From Trichoplax adhaerens (lineage: Eukaryota; Placozoa; Uniplacotomia; Trichoplacea; Trichoplacidae): a stretch of DNA of 64,000 nucleotides. Below the pieces are notes generated by a model. It had not been told where the DNA came from and did not search any database. It was given only the letters and a program-made list of their open reading frames with translations. Made by a program: the position numbers and the translations under genes. This document shows positions 12,401 to 22,782 of this stretch, piece by piece (within the stretch, counting starts at the first letter, position 1; each line of letters opens with the position of its first letter). Location: assembly GCF_000150275.1 (NCBI RefSeq), contig NW_002060946.1:7778441-7842440 (forward strand), in the 5' to 3' direction.

Positions 12401-14573
12401 TATTGATAAGAATGTCAATGATAAGACTAAACCTTCATCACTCTTTTTATACGTTTAAAGAGATACTAACGATAAATATAATTTTCTTCTCGTCTAAACA
12501 AGGCCCATATTTCTCTCTTGTAGCAAGAAAAATGATTTTCCGCAACTTTAATACGACTTGAGAACGCGGATGATAAATATATTTGGCAGCAAATTAGGTA
12601 AAAGCTCAATCAAATCCATCAATGTGATCATTTAGGAACAATATTTGATATGACTTGAAAAAATTTAAACCATGCAAAGTAAGTGATGATACTGTGACAA
12701 ACTCTATGTACTCAATCCGGAATTTTGTTATATCAATACCCCAAACTACGGATAAATATAAGATTAATAACTAGCAAAGATATCTTACCCAACAGGATAT
12801 ACACTCATTTATTGAGTATCGAAGATGAAGCATTAATTAGGACGATTGAGCAGATATCATCAATATTATAATGTAGCAAAGCTTTTAGATAGCTTTATCA
12901 GACTACAACCTAAAACAATTATTATTATACTGTCCCTAAATGCTAGTGTCACTAGGATATGTATACTTCATTAAATTTCAAAGTTGGCATACGTAGCATT
13001 TGTAATCTGCTAAATGTTTTTTTTAAACTATCTTTCTATTGTCTTATATGATAAGTTAAAACACTATTACTAGCTAACTAATTAAGCGAATACGCCTCAT
13101 ATACTGATAGTCTAGCGTGGATTCTATCAAAATCATAGTATGTGTATATGCTGACATCGATTGCTTTTGTTATACTATTACATGTACGAATCGATCCTAC
13201 TTAGTTACATTTGGAAATTTAAAAAATGGTTCACAAACAATAAACGTTTGAGTTCATATTCAACCTCTTCATAGTTAAATCTAGAATAAACGATAAGATT
13301 TATGTAGCAAATTCAATGCTGTTTACAAAAATTTATAAGGGAAACAATTACTTAATCAATAAACACAAACAGTAAATTACAGTAATCAGCTTCAGATGAT
13401 GTTCTCTTCTAAAGTTTTCATCCTATATGTAACTTTTTAATGCGCTTTCTTATATTAAATACAGTTTTACATAAATGTAATTTAAAAAATTCTTCTGAAA
13501 GTAATTTAATCATGTAACTAGGATCAAAATATTACGAGTGTCTTGGAAGTACAGCATACCCTCGTATGATATATTCAAAACTTTATAACTTATAACAATA
13601 AAGAACAGGGAAAAATCTAAGACGATGTTGTCAAGGACAGAGCATTGAATTAAATGTTATCCTGATTCCGAATTATTCTGCAGTTTGTATTTCTAGTACA
13701 TATGGTCGGCGTTAATATTAGTATGTGCCCGCATATTTTTTTAATCATAGATCGTCTCTATCATTTTCATTTATATTTCTTAAATTTCTTTCCTTTCTTT
13801 ACTTATAAGTCATTCTTATCCATAATAATACTTAAGTATTATATTTCAAAATACAATATTTTACGCATCAGTTTTACTTTATTAGATATTTTCATAATCT
13901 TTAATGCGGATAATTCAACAGAATAAAGAAACCTGAAGTTAAGGCGTTGCTAACATATAGTTACAATACCTACCTAATGCTATCTTCAATTACAAAATTT
14001 TAAATAATGTTAATATTCATAGTATACGTATGTAATATTATAAGCAATACCAGGATAGTATCGTCCTTATTATTGTATGGAATAATATATTGTAGAAATT
14101 TGACATAATTCATGCATTATATTCAAATAATAAAAATTAGGAAACGTTACTTGTAAAATTATGTGATATCAAGCTTATTTCAGTGATCCTATAACGTTGT
14201 GTGCAAAATTTCTATCAGTACCGCAAATATTAGCAACTTTAATTTAAGTTACGGCAAAGTTATGCAACACTTATAACAAAGAAAATTACAGTAATCATCA
14301 CCATGATGATAAAAAATTTTACACCAAGTAATGCAATTAGGTATAATCATCTCAGTATTTAAAAAATCAAACAAAAGCAGCCAGTAATTAATTAACAATT
14401 GTGAGTAATATGCTTAACTAAAAATTTTGTAGAACAATTTATCAAGCAATTGCAGACGAAGCGCCTTTCTTTATTGATCAGTAGCGCGATAGTATCATCT
14501 TAGTCTGTCATACATTATTAAATATTACAGACGATTTTCAATTTTATTAACTTGTTTTTAATTTATATGTTTT
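12401..14573. other. AT-rich DNA between two GPCR pseudogenes
   Basis: No gene is recognised. The frame at 13702-13926 (+) is Phe/Ile/Tyr-rich because of base composition and has no family features. I see no further receptor fragments. Confidence 0.55.
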
Positions 14574-15575
14574 TCAATATTTTGCTAGGACTTGGGCTAA
14601 AGAGATGACTGAAATAGTCGCTCTTGATCGAAATTTACTGGCAGTACAATAGTACATGAACTTTAATTTTTCTAATATTGCGCAACGAATATTTTTATCA
14701 TATTTAAGATAAAGAATTGGATTGATCAAACTAGCTAGTAAACTTGTCGGTAAAGAAAGAAAATAAATCATGAACAGCACCTTACTTTCTTGCTGTAACT
14801 GGAATATAGTTTCAGATCTTATAGCCAGGAAATTATATACTATAAAAATTGGCCATATGAAAAGCATAAGTACGAAAGTAATGATAGTTTGTAATTTAAT
14901 GAAAGCTTTTCTGCGCTTTTTATCATTTATTTTTTTTTTGATTAGATTACCGCCGGGTGTAATGTAAAAGGATAATCTACGAATGGCCCAAGTATAATAT
15001 AAAACCATGATAATTAAGGGAAGAATATAAGTTATTATTGTCATTCATGGAGAATAAATTATATTTCGGTATTTATATCCTGCAGTGAAATATTCATACA
15101 TCACAGTACCCAAGAAAATGTATATGATTTTCAGTAAAATAAAAGAGCTGGTAAATCAAAGACACAACTTAGTATCCAGATCATGGGAATTATTTTTGTT
15201 AATTGAAGATTTAGCTTATTTTTAGCTCTAACCTAAGAAGCTCTGCGTTTGTTTTGTAGCGGGTGATACTAAGTGCCATTAAACAAAATATAAATATATT
15301 ATATGTAATATACAAAATAAATATCAATATATTCCAAAATATACGGGCCATGAATATTTATGAACATGCTAAAATTGAAGGGCCAAGAAATAAAAATGAT
15401 AATTGCGACGAACTTAAGCAATCACGGGCTATAATATCAGAAATAATGATATAAGTAGGAACCTTTAATCGCTTGGAAGCAAAAAATGGCGTAGAATAAG
15501 AATAGATTAGTTAAAAAACCAATTAGTCCTATAGGTGTAGTGATAAGCAATTGATATGAAATCTCCTCGGTTTTA
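14574..15575 (-). pseudogene. Decayed GPCR, C-terminal half still open
   Basis: The minus strand keeps an open 156-codon frame (15044-14574) covering TM5, loop 3, TM6 (with I-W-P in place of CWxP) and TM7 with NPILYLKYDKNIR, plus a tail. Upstream (15045-15575) the rest of the receptor is recognisable but broken. A TM1 piece contains TPIGLIGF. A frame change falls before the block SKRLKVPTYIII, which leads into CLSSS. A TM3-end piece reads SITRYK. The second-loop block GYCDV is near 15100. Stops separate these. The order and spacing match the intact paralogue at 21757-22782. A Met-initiated C-terminal fragment could still be transcribed, but it would not be a seven-helix receptor. Confidence 0.85.
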
Positions 15576-16033
15576 TTGCAGCCCTATGTGCCACGATTTA
15601 TTTTTTTTGTTAAACGGCTAATCCAAGACAATCGTATATGAATCTGCAATCAACTTTTCAAATCGACAGTCAATGACAGATGAGTGGATCGTTGAAATAG
15701 TTTATGTTTACACGACCGATTACAATTATTTCCCGATCGAGATTTATGCTATGGCTATCTCTTGAATTTTATTTTAAGCTGTTACAGTTTAGCAGACGAA
15801 GCTTCTTACACCGCTATCAGTAATAGTAAACCTTAAAAACACAAGTAGAATTTCGGTAATTGATAATAGCCTGTTTACTATCAAAATATTTGTAGATTTA
15901 CAGTGGTAATGTGGATATTTGATTAAGAATTAATATTAGATGTCTCAGTTTCTAAGAAATCGAACTTGTACTTCTGAAATAATTTTGAATGTATTATAAA
16001 GATTCAACTCAACTTATATCAATTCTATACAGC
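15576..16033. other. Intergenic DNA
   Basis: I see nothing here apart from the 5-bp target duplication ACAGC (16029-16033) of the adjacent LTR. Confidence 0.6.
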
Positions 16034-16584
16034 TGTAATGTAACTAGTATTGTGATTGTAGACTGTTAGCCACATTTAGTATAATATACGGTAGATGTTT
16101 ATCCTAAGAGGTATTTGGTAGTCATAACTATAGACTGTAGTGGTATAGACTCTATACAAGAGTACAGATGACTATATACAGTAAGGTGTTGAGTTACTAA
16201 TAAGGCTATAGGTAAAAATAGAACTATAAATCATATATTAGGATATGGTTAGTTCATTGTACTTTGGCTGGTGTGAATAATGTCTACGTAATTACTGTAG
16301 TCGCATCCGTATTGGATTAATTATGGTCCGCAGTAGAATAGTGTTACTAAGAATAATTTAACTATGTGTAAAATAAGGTAAAAGGTTGCCATACGGATTG
16401 TAGCTGCGAATGCTACGGAAAGTATAAAAGCATCCAACTTTATATTATTGTGCTAGTTCGTTGTAGCAGTCTTAAGTAGTAGTATTCGGCTAGAGTAGAG
16501 CTGTGTGTAGTTAATCTTTGCATAAGATTCAATAAAGCCCTTATTTTTCTAAAATTTGGAATTTCGTAATCGGTATATATCACA
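16034..16584 (+). mobile_element. Solo LTR, copy A, with target duplication
   Basis: A 551-bp repeat starts TGTAATGTAACT and ends TATATCACA, so it has TG...CA ends. It is flanked by identical ACAGC at 16029-16033 and 16585-16589. Inside, TATAAAA lies at 16423-16429, and AATAAA at 16531-16536, about 100 bases further on. That is the promoter-R-polyadenylation layout of an LTR, so transcription would run to the right. It aligns end to end with the copies at 29996 and 52319. No internal retroelement region (gag/pol) adjoins it. It is therefore a solo LTR left by recombination between two LTRs. Superfamily unknown. Confidence 0.88.
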
Positions 16585-16814
16585 ACAGCTTTAGAAATCC
16601 TTAATGATCAATATTTCCGGCTAAGAATGACCTTATTAATTATCAATAAGTTTTATTCATGTATTGGCTAAGCAATATCGTTTAGTGAGTAAAATTCAGT
16701 CTATATAAACAATCACACAACAGTAGTCATCAATCAGTACTGTGCTTTAAGCTGTAATAAAGCTAATATACATATTTGTTCATTTCAGAAATAAGATAAA
16801 AATTTAAAGATAAT

Positions 16815-16928
16815 ATGGTCAATAGAAATAAGATTGCTGCCAATAGAACTTCTTTAAAGATAAAATCTGGGGTAAAACTGCTTCTTTTAGACCAAGAAGA
16901 TCCCGATAATTTTAAAGGACTTTACGAG
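16815..16928 (+). CDS. Possible first coding exon of an unidentified gene
   Basis: ATG at 16815 opens 38 codons that end at a consensus-like donor, GAG|GTAAAC (16928/16929). The peptide (start MVNRNKIAANRTSLKIKSG, later DQEDPDNFKGLYE) has much better protein character than nearby chance frames. About 26 bases before the ATG there is an acceptor-like TTCATTTCAG (ending about 16789), which would fit a spliced 5' leader. I did not find a convincing second exon in the next 2 kb, and I recognise no family. It may be the first exon of a gene with a long intron, a dead fragment, or chance. Confidence 0.35.
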
Positions 16929-17370
16929 GTAAACTTAGTAAATTATTTTTCAAGCAAATTTTTTAAAATTTTTGCTATAATTAGATCACATTAAGACTAT
17001 GTAAGGCCTTTTTATTTGCGATGCGCGATTTATTGTCTGATACATAACTCTGACCTTACTTTAAAGTTGAACCGCTGATTGTAATTTTAGTGGGTATAAA
17101 ATATTTAGTCTAATTATATAAATAATCTTCAGCAGTTTTCGTTTAGGTTTTAACCAGCATCAGCAACGGATTAAATAACAGTATCTGAAAATCTTGTAAC
17201 CTTAAGGAAGTTTTTGACCTGATCTTTTGACAGATACTTCGATAAGTTCATCTTAATACTTGATTTAAAATTGAGATTACCAAACATTCTAAAAATTTCT
17301 ATGTAAACTTAGGAATTAGGTATCCACATACGATTCTTAATTGCATTCTATTTGAACAAAACACATAAGA

Positions 17371-17420
17371 TATATATATGAGCGTGACCGTATGCAAAGT
17401 CGGTCACGTTCATATATATC
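17371..17420. repeat. Inverted repeat / hairpin, 20-bp arms
   Basis: The left arm 17371-17390 (ending GAGCGTGACCG) pairs with the right arm 17401-17420 (starting CGGTCACGTTC). Eighteen of 20 positions are complementary, across a 10-base loop. The GC core GTGACCG/CGGTCAC is perfect and is extended by ATATAT. It could be a cruciform-forming site, the remnant of a fold-back element, or a structured RNA if transcribed. No coding sequence overlaps it. Confidence 0.75.
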
Positions 17421-17989
17421 GTAATAAATATAATCATTCCTATATTATTACACAATAATACTAATTCCTTTAATAGTAGAGACAATATCGCAGTAGCATG
17501 TATTCAGCTGATCAAATGCATTCCTTCATTTATAAATTGATCGCTCTGTTATTCAATTTGACTTCATTTCCGAGTAAAGATCAGATTTAATTACTTTAAT
17601 TAAATCGAGCTAATTATTAATTTCTTTTAATTATGTGTGAGCACATTAGCAATAATTTTACGATTTATTAGCTAAATTACGATTATAATTGACCAAATTA
17701 TGATCTGGAAGGCGGGTTAGGCGAAAATTTAAAGGATAATAATTTGGAATCGAGTCAGATATTTTTCATTACACTAGGTGTAGTAATCAAACGATCTAAC
17801 CAACCTGACTTATAGTAAATAGGGGCTCGAAAGAACGTCTAAAAACAACTTTATTATAAAAAAATGGGTAATAGCACATTTGCTATTGTTATGAGCTAGA
17901 TACTGCTTAGAATGTCGTAAATTTCTTCAATAGCTACAAATTTTGCAAGCGAATTGATATAGTCAGCAAAGAAATATTTTTGGGTTTTC

Positions 17990-18067
17990 CGCAAATCGAC
18001 TAGGCATTTCGCGAATTGACTAGGCATTTCGCGAATTGACTAGACATTTCGCAAATTGACTGGATTT
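17990..18067. repeat. 20-bp tandem repeat, about 4 units
   Basis: Units begin at 17990, 18010, 18030 and 18050. The consensus is CGCGAATTGACTAGGCATTT. Units differ at one or two bases (CGCAAATCGAC, CGCGAATTGAC, GAC TAGACA), and the last is truncated by two bases. Adjacent units have no spacers, so this is a minisatellite and not a CRISPR-like array. Confidence 0.85.
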
Positions 18068-19058
18068 CGTACTTGGACGGTAACAGCACCATAAAAAACA
18101 CTTTAGCTAACTCTTAGTTCAACCTCAATAAATTCCTAAAATGAGACCGCTCATATACCAGCTGATCAGGCCATGCTACAATAAACGTATTTTAATCAAT
18201 TAAATAAGTCTAAATCTATTAAACGATATAACATTCAGATCTATACTGTACGTAGCAATTTCACTTAAATAGTATGAGAAAACAAATCTTCTCACCCTGC
18301 TTCGTGCGCTTGTTATGCCACGTTATAGCCTAATTACGTGCTCCGAAACAATCGGTTGATTTACCCGCCAACGGTCGCGTTTGATCTATCCTGATTTATC
18401 GTCTCCACTGTTTAGTTCATGGTCTAGGCCATTAACACAATTTAGTCACAAGTCTTACAATTATTACCATCATCAATTTAATAGGCTAACGCAGCGAGCA
18501 ACTATTATTTATCGATATCTAGTGGACGGAGTTCAATACTCTACACACATTAGTAAACCTTTTTTTCATAAAGAAATGCTATATTCCTCGGATACTTTTA
18601 GACTAAATCATTTAATGCGATAAAATACAACTGCTATAAAAATAGTGTAAAATTTATCTTGCCTTAAAAAAAAGTCTAATGTAAGGTAGGACACGTATCG
18701 CAATAAAAATAACTTTGCTAGAGATTCGATCGTTAATGTCGATAGTTCGATGTCCTAAAAATTGTTGGATGAGGCAAATATTAAAATTAAAGTCGAGTTT
18801 TAGTGTGATCATTTACAGAATAAATGCACTGTATATATATATACTACGTAATAAGTCATCAAGAGATTGTTTCTAAAATCTATTTTGATTATAAATAATC
18901 TCAGATCCATAACTTTAAATTACCAAACCTTAATATCCTAAATTTTCTTTCATACCAAAGTTTTAGCTACTTTTTAAAAACCTTCAAGCTGGAGGTAAAT
19001 ATAAATATAAAATCACTTCATTTTCAATTGCAAGTAAAAATCAGATGCGCCACGGTTC

Positions 19059-19864
19059 GATAACAGTGAGTCTTGATATCGTAGTCTGTCAAAAAGCATT
19101 TAGTATGACATACGGTAGTGTCTTTCTATATTTATCTTTTTTTTTATGATATATTTAGTAGCCCTATCACAAACCAACTTCGTGACAAAGATAACGTAAA
19201 ACAAATCTCTAAATTACTATAGTCTCCGGGAATTCAGTATCCCTTAACTGCGTCACAAGAATTAAGATGCCGTTGCTTCAGCGTTGAATATCTTCAGGAT
19301 ATTCATCACAAGTGTTACAAGACATAACACTATCAACAATCAATATTAGTTACCTTATGAGAACTCTTACTACAATACAGCATAATTTACTGTAACAAAA
19401 TAATAACTACTGTAGTTCTTCCCGTAAGTCATTATTAGTTATCTCGATATATAACTGTTAAACACTAAATTTAGTCATTTACTTTTCACGGGGGTTCGTA
19501 CCATGACAAGCCCATAATTACAAACCGTAAGGATGGTCTCTATACTAGAGTACAGATGGCTATATACAGTAAGACCATGAGCTACTAATAAGGTTAGAGG
19601 TAGAAATAGAATTGTAAATCATATATTAGGATATGCTTAGCTCATTGCACTTTGATTGGTAGGAATAATATGTACGAAAATACTGTAGTCATTTCCATAA
19701 GGAGAGTATAAAAGCAGGCGACATTAGATTATCTAATCGTTCTTTCTAGAAGTCTTTCAGCAGTTGTATTAGGCTAGAGTAGATCTGCGTGTAGCCTATC
19801 TTTCTTTTAGATCTAATAAAGTTCTAATTTTCTAAAACTTTGGAATTTTCGTGGTTTTATCACA
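19059..19864 (+). mobile_element. Old solo LTR (copy D) split by a nested insertion
   Basis: Two segments (about 19059-19164 and 19514-19864) align in order with copies A and B of the LTR family. The left part shares blocks such as CATTTAGTAT, ACATACGGTAG and CTATATTTATCTT. The right part shares TCTATACTAGAGTACAGATG. TATAAAA lies at 19707-19713, AATAAA at 19815-19820, and the end is TTTATCACA. Between them sits the TGTCAC-family element 19165-19508 with its own target duplication. Without the insert and one duplication copy, the LTR would be about 457 bp. It is clearly more diverged than copies A-C. The right flank AGTTC resembles the left flank GGTTC, so the original target duplication may survive with one mismatch. 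The left boundary is approximate. Confidence 0.78.
19165..19508. mobile_element. TGTCAC-family element nested in an LTR
   Basis: A 344-bp copy starts TATCACAAACCAACTTCGTGAC and ends TACCATGACA. It is flanked by perfect AGCCC repeats at 19160-19164 and 19509-19513. Removing the element and one AGCCC restores alignment of the surrounding LTR, which independently confirms both boundaries and the 5-bp duplication. It is closely similar to 5107-5673 but lacks that copy's central 225 bases. Confidence 0.85.
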
Positions 19865-21756
19865 AGTTCATATTCTCTTAATATCCTATTATAAAATAGC
19901 ACGTAATAATATTGTTGAATGAAGATAGATGATGAGTAACTTGTAGAAATAATTGTACATATATTTCTAGCATGGTGTGAGCTAGTAAATAACGAAAGAT
20001 ATTTTGTCGGAGGCCTAGCCAGACACGTATAATGCATTAATGATAATGGATTTATATACGCTGACTAAATTTCGATCATTAATAATAAGTAGTATTCCTC
20101 ATAAAAACAGTAACGTTTCTAATACAAATATTTATATCTTCACACTTAGGCTGGTTTATTTATTCAATATTCAAACACGACCTGCATTATTAAGGCGTAA
20201 ACAAAGCAATGTTAGATTAATTAATTAAAATCCACAGCGTAACGATTTACTACTGTTCCTTTTTTAATAATTTAGCATTTCGAAGTGTTGCCGTGGTAAC
20301 TATGGGTGATTTCCTTTAATGTACCTTAGCTCATTACCGATTCTTGCGTTATAAATATTAAAAGCTATGGTTCTATACTACTAACGCGATGATAAATAGT
20401 AACATGGTGCAACTAATTCACATCGAACTAGTAGTATCAAAGATACTACAATTTAGCTATAGACTGAGTTTGCTACTTTAATATTAAACAATAAAATTAA
20501 ATAATAAACTAATTTTTTCGGCTAAGTCTTGAAAATAATTTTATTGAATGACCTTTTTATAGAAGTGATAGAAACGGTACATATTAAAAAACGGTTGTAA
20601 ATTATTCATACATTAAGTAGAATATTTTCAGCTTTTTTCGGGTATAAAATTTTCAGTTGATAAATTTATATATATATGAATCCTTATCTTGAATTAATTT
20701 ATTAATATACCTATGTACAATATCAGTTGCAGACTTGCAATATATAATCATTGATTAATTTATTAACAATTGTTACTATATCGATGTATCCTTTAACCTT
20801 ATGAACAATAGTTCCTTGCAGTTATAAATAGAGCGGTATGGCGGGCTAATAGTTCGGCATAATAAACATTACTGATACAGTTATAATTTTAGCGATTAAT
20901 AACTAAACTGATTGATAACAATAAATACACTGCTATAACAACGACTGACAGTGAATAAATACGAAAGATGGCTGAATTCTAAATTACCATTTTAGCTTAT
21001 TATTTGTCTTTATGGAAGCGATAGAGAATTATGATATTCTTTTTCACCGTTAAAACTATTTCAAAAAGGCATATTAGTTTAGTATAAATGCTTCGATACT
21101 TAAAGAATGATATTTGAGCGTAAATAAAATTAAGAAAAAAATCTGAGATATGCTAATATTTTCGTCAAAACCGATACCAAAATACCATATCGTAAATTGA
21201 CAGTCATAAATCCTACATTATCTACCATAGAGATTATGAACTGTGCTAAATCTTAATTACAAGGGGGAATTATGATTATCTCGTTTGTATTTATAAAAAT
21301 ATACAATAAATCAAGCTTATCAACGGATTCTACTTATGGCATTAGGTGACTGTAAAATCTTTGTTTAAATCTGAATTCGGTACTAGCTGGCTATTCCTAC
21401 ATAAACTCCCAAGTAAGTATATGCGTACAATTGCAACGGCCGTTTGACCGTTCATATGGCCACTATTCTTCAAATTTCCTAGGATATGCTTAGAGTACAT
21501 TATACCACTGGAAAATGTGGAAGAGTCTATTTTTGAACGTTTAGAATACATACGATTTACAAACAGGTCAAGATATTTCCAATTAAACAGCTATTTTAAT
21601 TCTATAACTATTATCTTTTAAAGAAACGGGATTATAATAAATTTATTTAGGATAGCAGTGTCTTAGCAAACAGTCATCATCCTCTATGTGGAGTTTACAA
21701 ACTTAATCAATTTTTATTTTATTTAGACATGATCACTTAATAGCCTATACGAATTA
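19865..21756. other. AT-rich intergenic DNA downstream of a GPCR gene
   Basis: No gene is recognised. For the minus-strand GPCR that ends at 21757, overlapping AATAAA signals on that strand lie at 21713-21723, about 35-45 bases past the stop. The frames at 19813-20228 are chance. Confidence 0.55.
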
Positions 21757-22782
21757 TTAATCATCGATTGTTTTATTGGGAGTCGGTCTGATGCTAGCTA
21801 CAGCCGATATTGCATCAGCAGTTTCTAGATTTAGAGATTCGTGACGATGAGCTAAGCAACGAAGATGTCTCAATTTCTTCTTAACTTCGATACGAATATT
21901 TTTATCAAATACGATATAAAGGATAGGATTAAAAACACTAATTAGTGTACTAACTGGAAATGCCATAAAACAGAAGATAAATGAAGTATAATTCTGGATA
22001 CTAATATCATAAAATGTTTTTTGCTTAATAGCTAGAATATCCATTACAATAAATGCCGGCCACGTAAATAACATAAAAAGCGTAGTAACAATAATTAACA
22101 TTTTAATTAAACTCCATTTTCGTTGATCATCACCATCCTTTTTTCTATCCAAAGGATCACAAGGAACAACATGAGCAAGTTGCTTAACGATTCGAACATA
22201 ATAAACTACCATGATTATTAAAGGTACTATGTAAGTAATTACCGTCATACTAGCAAAAAGGATCAAAGTCAAATACTTATAACTTGATATATATCTAATA
22301 TCACAGTAGCCCATAGCTGCTTTATGATTTGTAACTACGAATAGTGCAGGAATGGATAATATCCAGCTTAATATCCATATGATAATAGCAATTCTTAGCA
22401 CATTTCGTCGTATTTGCGTTCTGGAACGGATTTGCGTAGTATGCAATACGGCCTTATAACGATATATACTGATAGTAGTTAAGCTAAATACTGAAGCATT
22501 GTAAGTACTGTACAGACTGTACACTGATAACTTACAGAATAGATCGCCTTCATGGTATGAAATGTTATCGAAATAAAACGGAGCAATAAACAACAAGAGA
22601 AACTGTAGCGAACTTAAACAATCACAAATGATTACATTTGCTATTAGTGTGTAAACTGGATCTTTTAACCGTTTCGATATTATCACGATATATAATAAGA
22701 TCGAATTCCCCATAAATCCCATCAAACCCACTGGAATGGACATCATTGCAGGGTAACTTGTACCAGAAGAATTATTGCTCAT
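21757..22782 (-). CDS. Intronless class A GPCR, minus-strand subfamily, intact
   Basis: The protein is 341 residues when started at the Met at 22782. The frame extends 40 codons further, to 22902, but that extension is Lys-rich. The Met at 22782 lines up with the start of the paralogue at 28620, and both N-termini are short with Asn-rich glycosylation sites (NNSS). Seven membrane segments are visible. TM1 has GNS (25-27). The block KRLKDPVYTLIANV marks the start of TM2. Cys83 and Cys160 form the expected disulfide pair. The DRY site reads Tyr-Arg-Tyr (107-109), TM6 has Thr-Trp-Pro (240-242), and TM7 has NPILY (285-289) followed by FDKNIR and a basic helix 8. This is a plasma-membrane receptor of unknown ligand. 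It is the best-preserved member of five related loci between 11.4 and 32.5 kb. Confidence 0.9.
   Translation of the reverse strand: MSNNSSGTSYPAMMSIPVGLMGFMGNSILLYIVIISKRLKDPVYTLIANVIICDCLSSLQFLLLFIAPFYFDNISYHEGDLFCKLSVYSLYSTYNASVFSLTTISIYRYKAVLHTTQIRSRTQIRRNVLRIAIIIWILSWILSIPALFVVTNHKAAMGYCDIRYISSYKYLTLILFASMTVITYIVPLIIMVVYYVRIVKQLAHVVPCDPLDRKKDGDDQRKWSLIKMLIIVTTLFMLFTWPAFIVMDILAIKQKTFYDISIQNYTSFIFCFMAFPVSTLISVFNPILYIVFDKNIRIEVKKKLRHLRCLAHRHESLNLETADAISAVASIRPTPNKTIDD

Larger units (their letters stand above)
16929..19058. other. Noncoding DNA with hairpin and minisatellite
   Basis: No gene is supported. The stretch holds a strong hairpin (17371-17420) and a 20-bp tandem repeat (17990-18067), listed separately. 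The frame at 18381-18623 (+) has no recognisable domain. Confidence 0.5.

Noticed and set aside
13702-13926. Hydrophobic 74-codon frame between GPCR pseudogenes
   Set aside because: It is Phe/Tyr/Ile-rich from TTT/TAT codons only, on the wrong strand for the receptor group, with none of its motifs.
17695-17817. Plus-strand frame containing DLEGGLGENLKDNN
   Set aside because: It looks partly coding and faintly like the exon at 39-124, but it lacks a usable acceptor and start, and the resemblance is too short to trust.
17990-18067. CRISPR-like array
   Set aside because: The repeats are contiguous with no spacers, and the DNA is eukaryotic.
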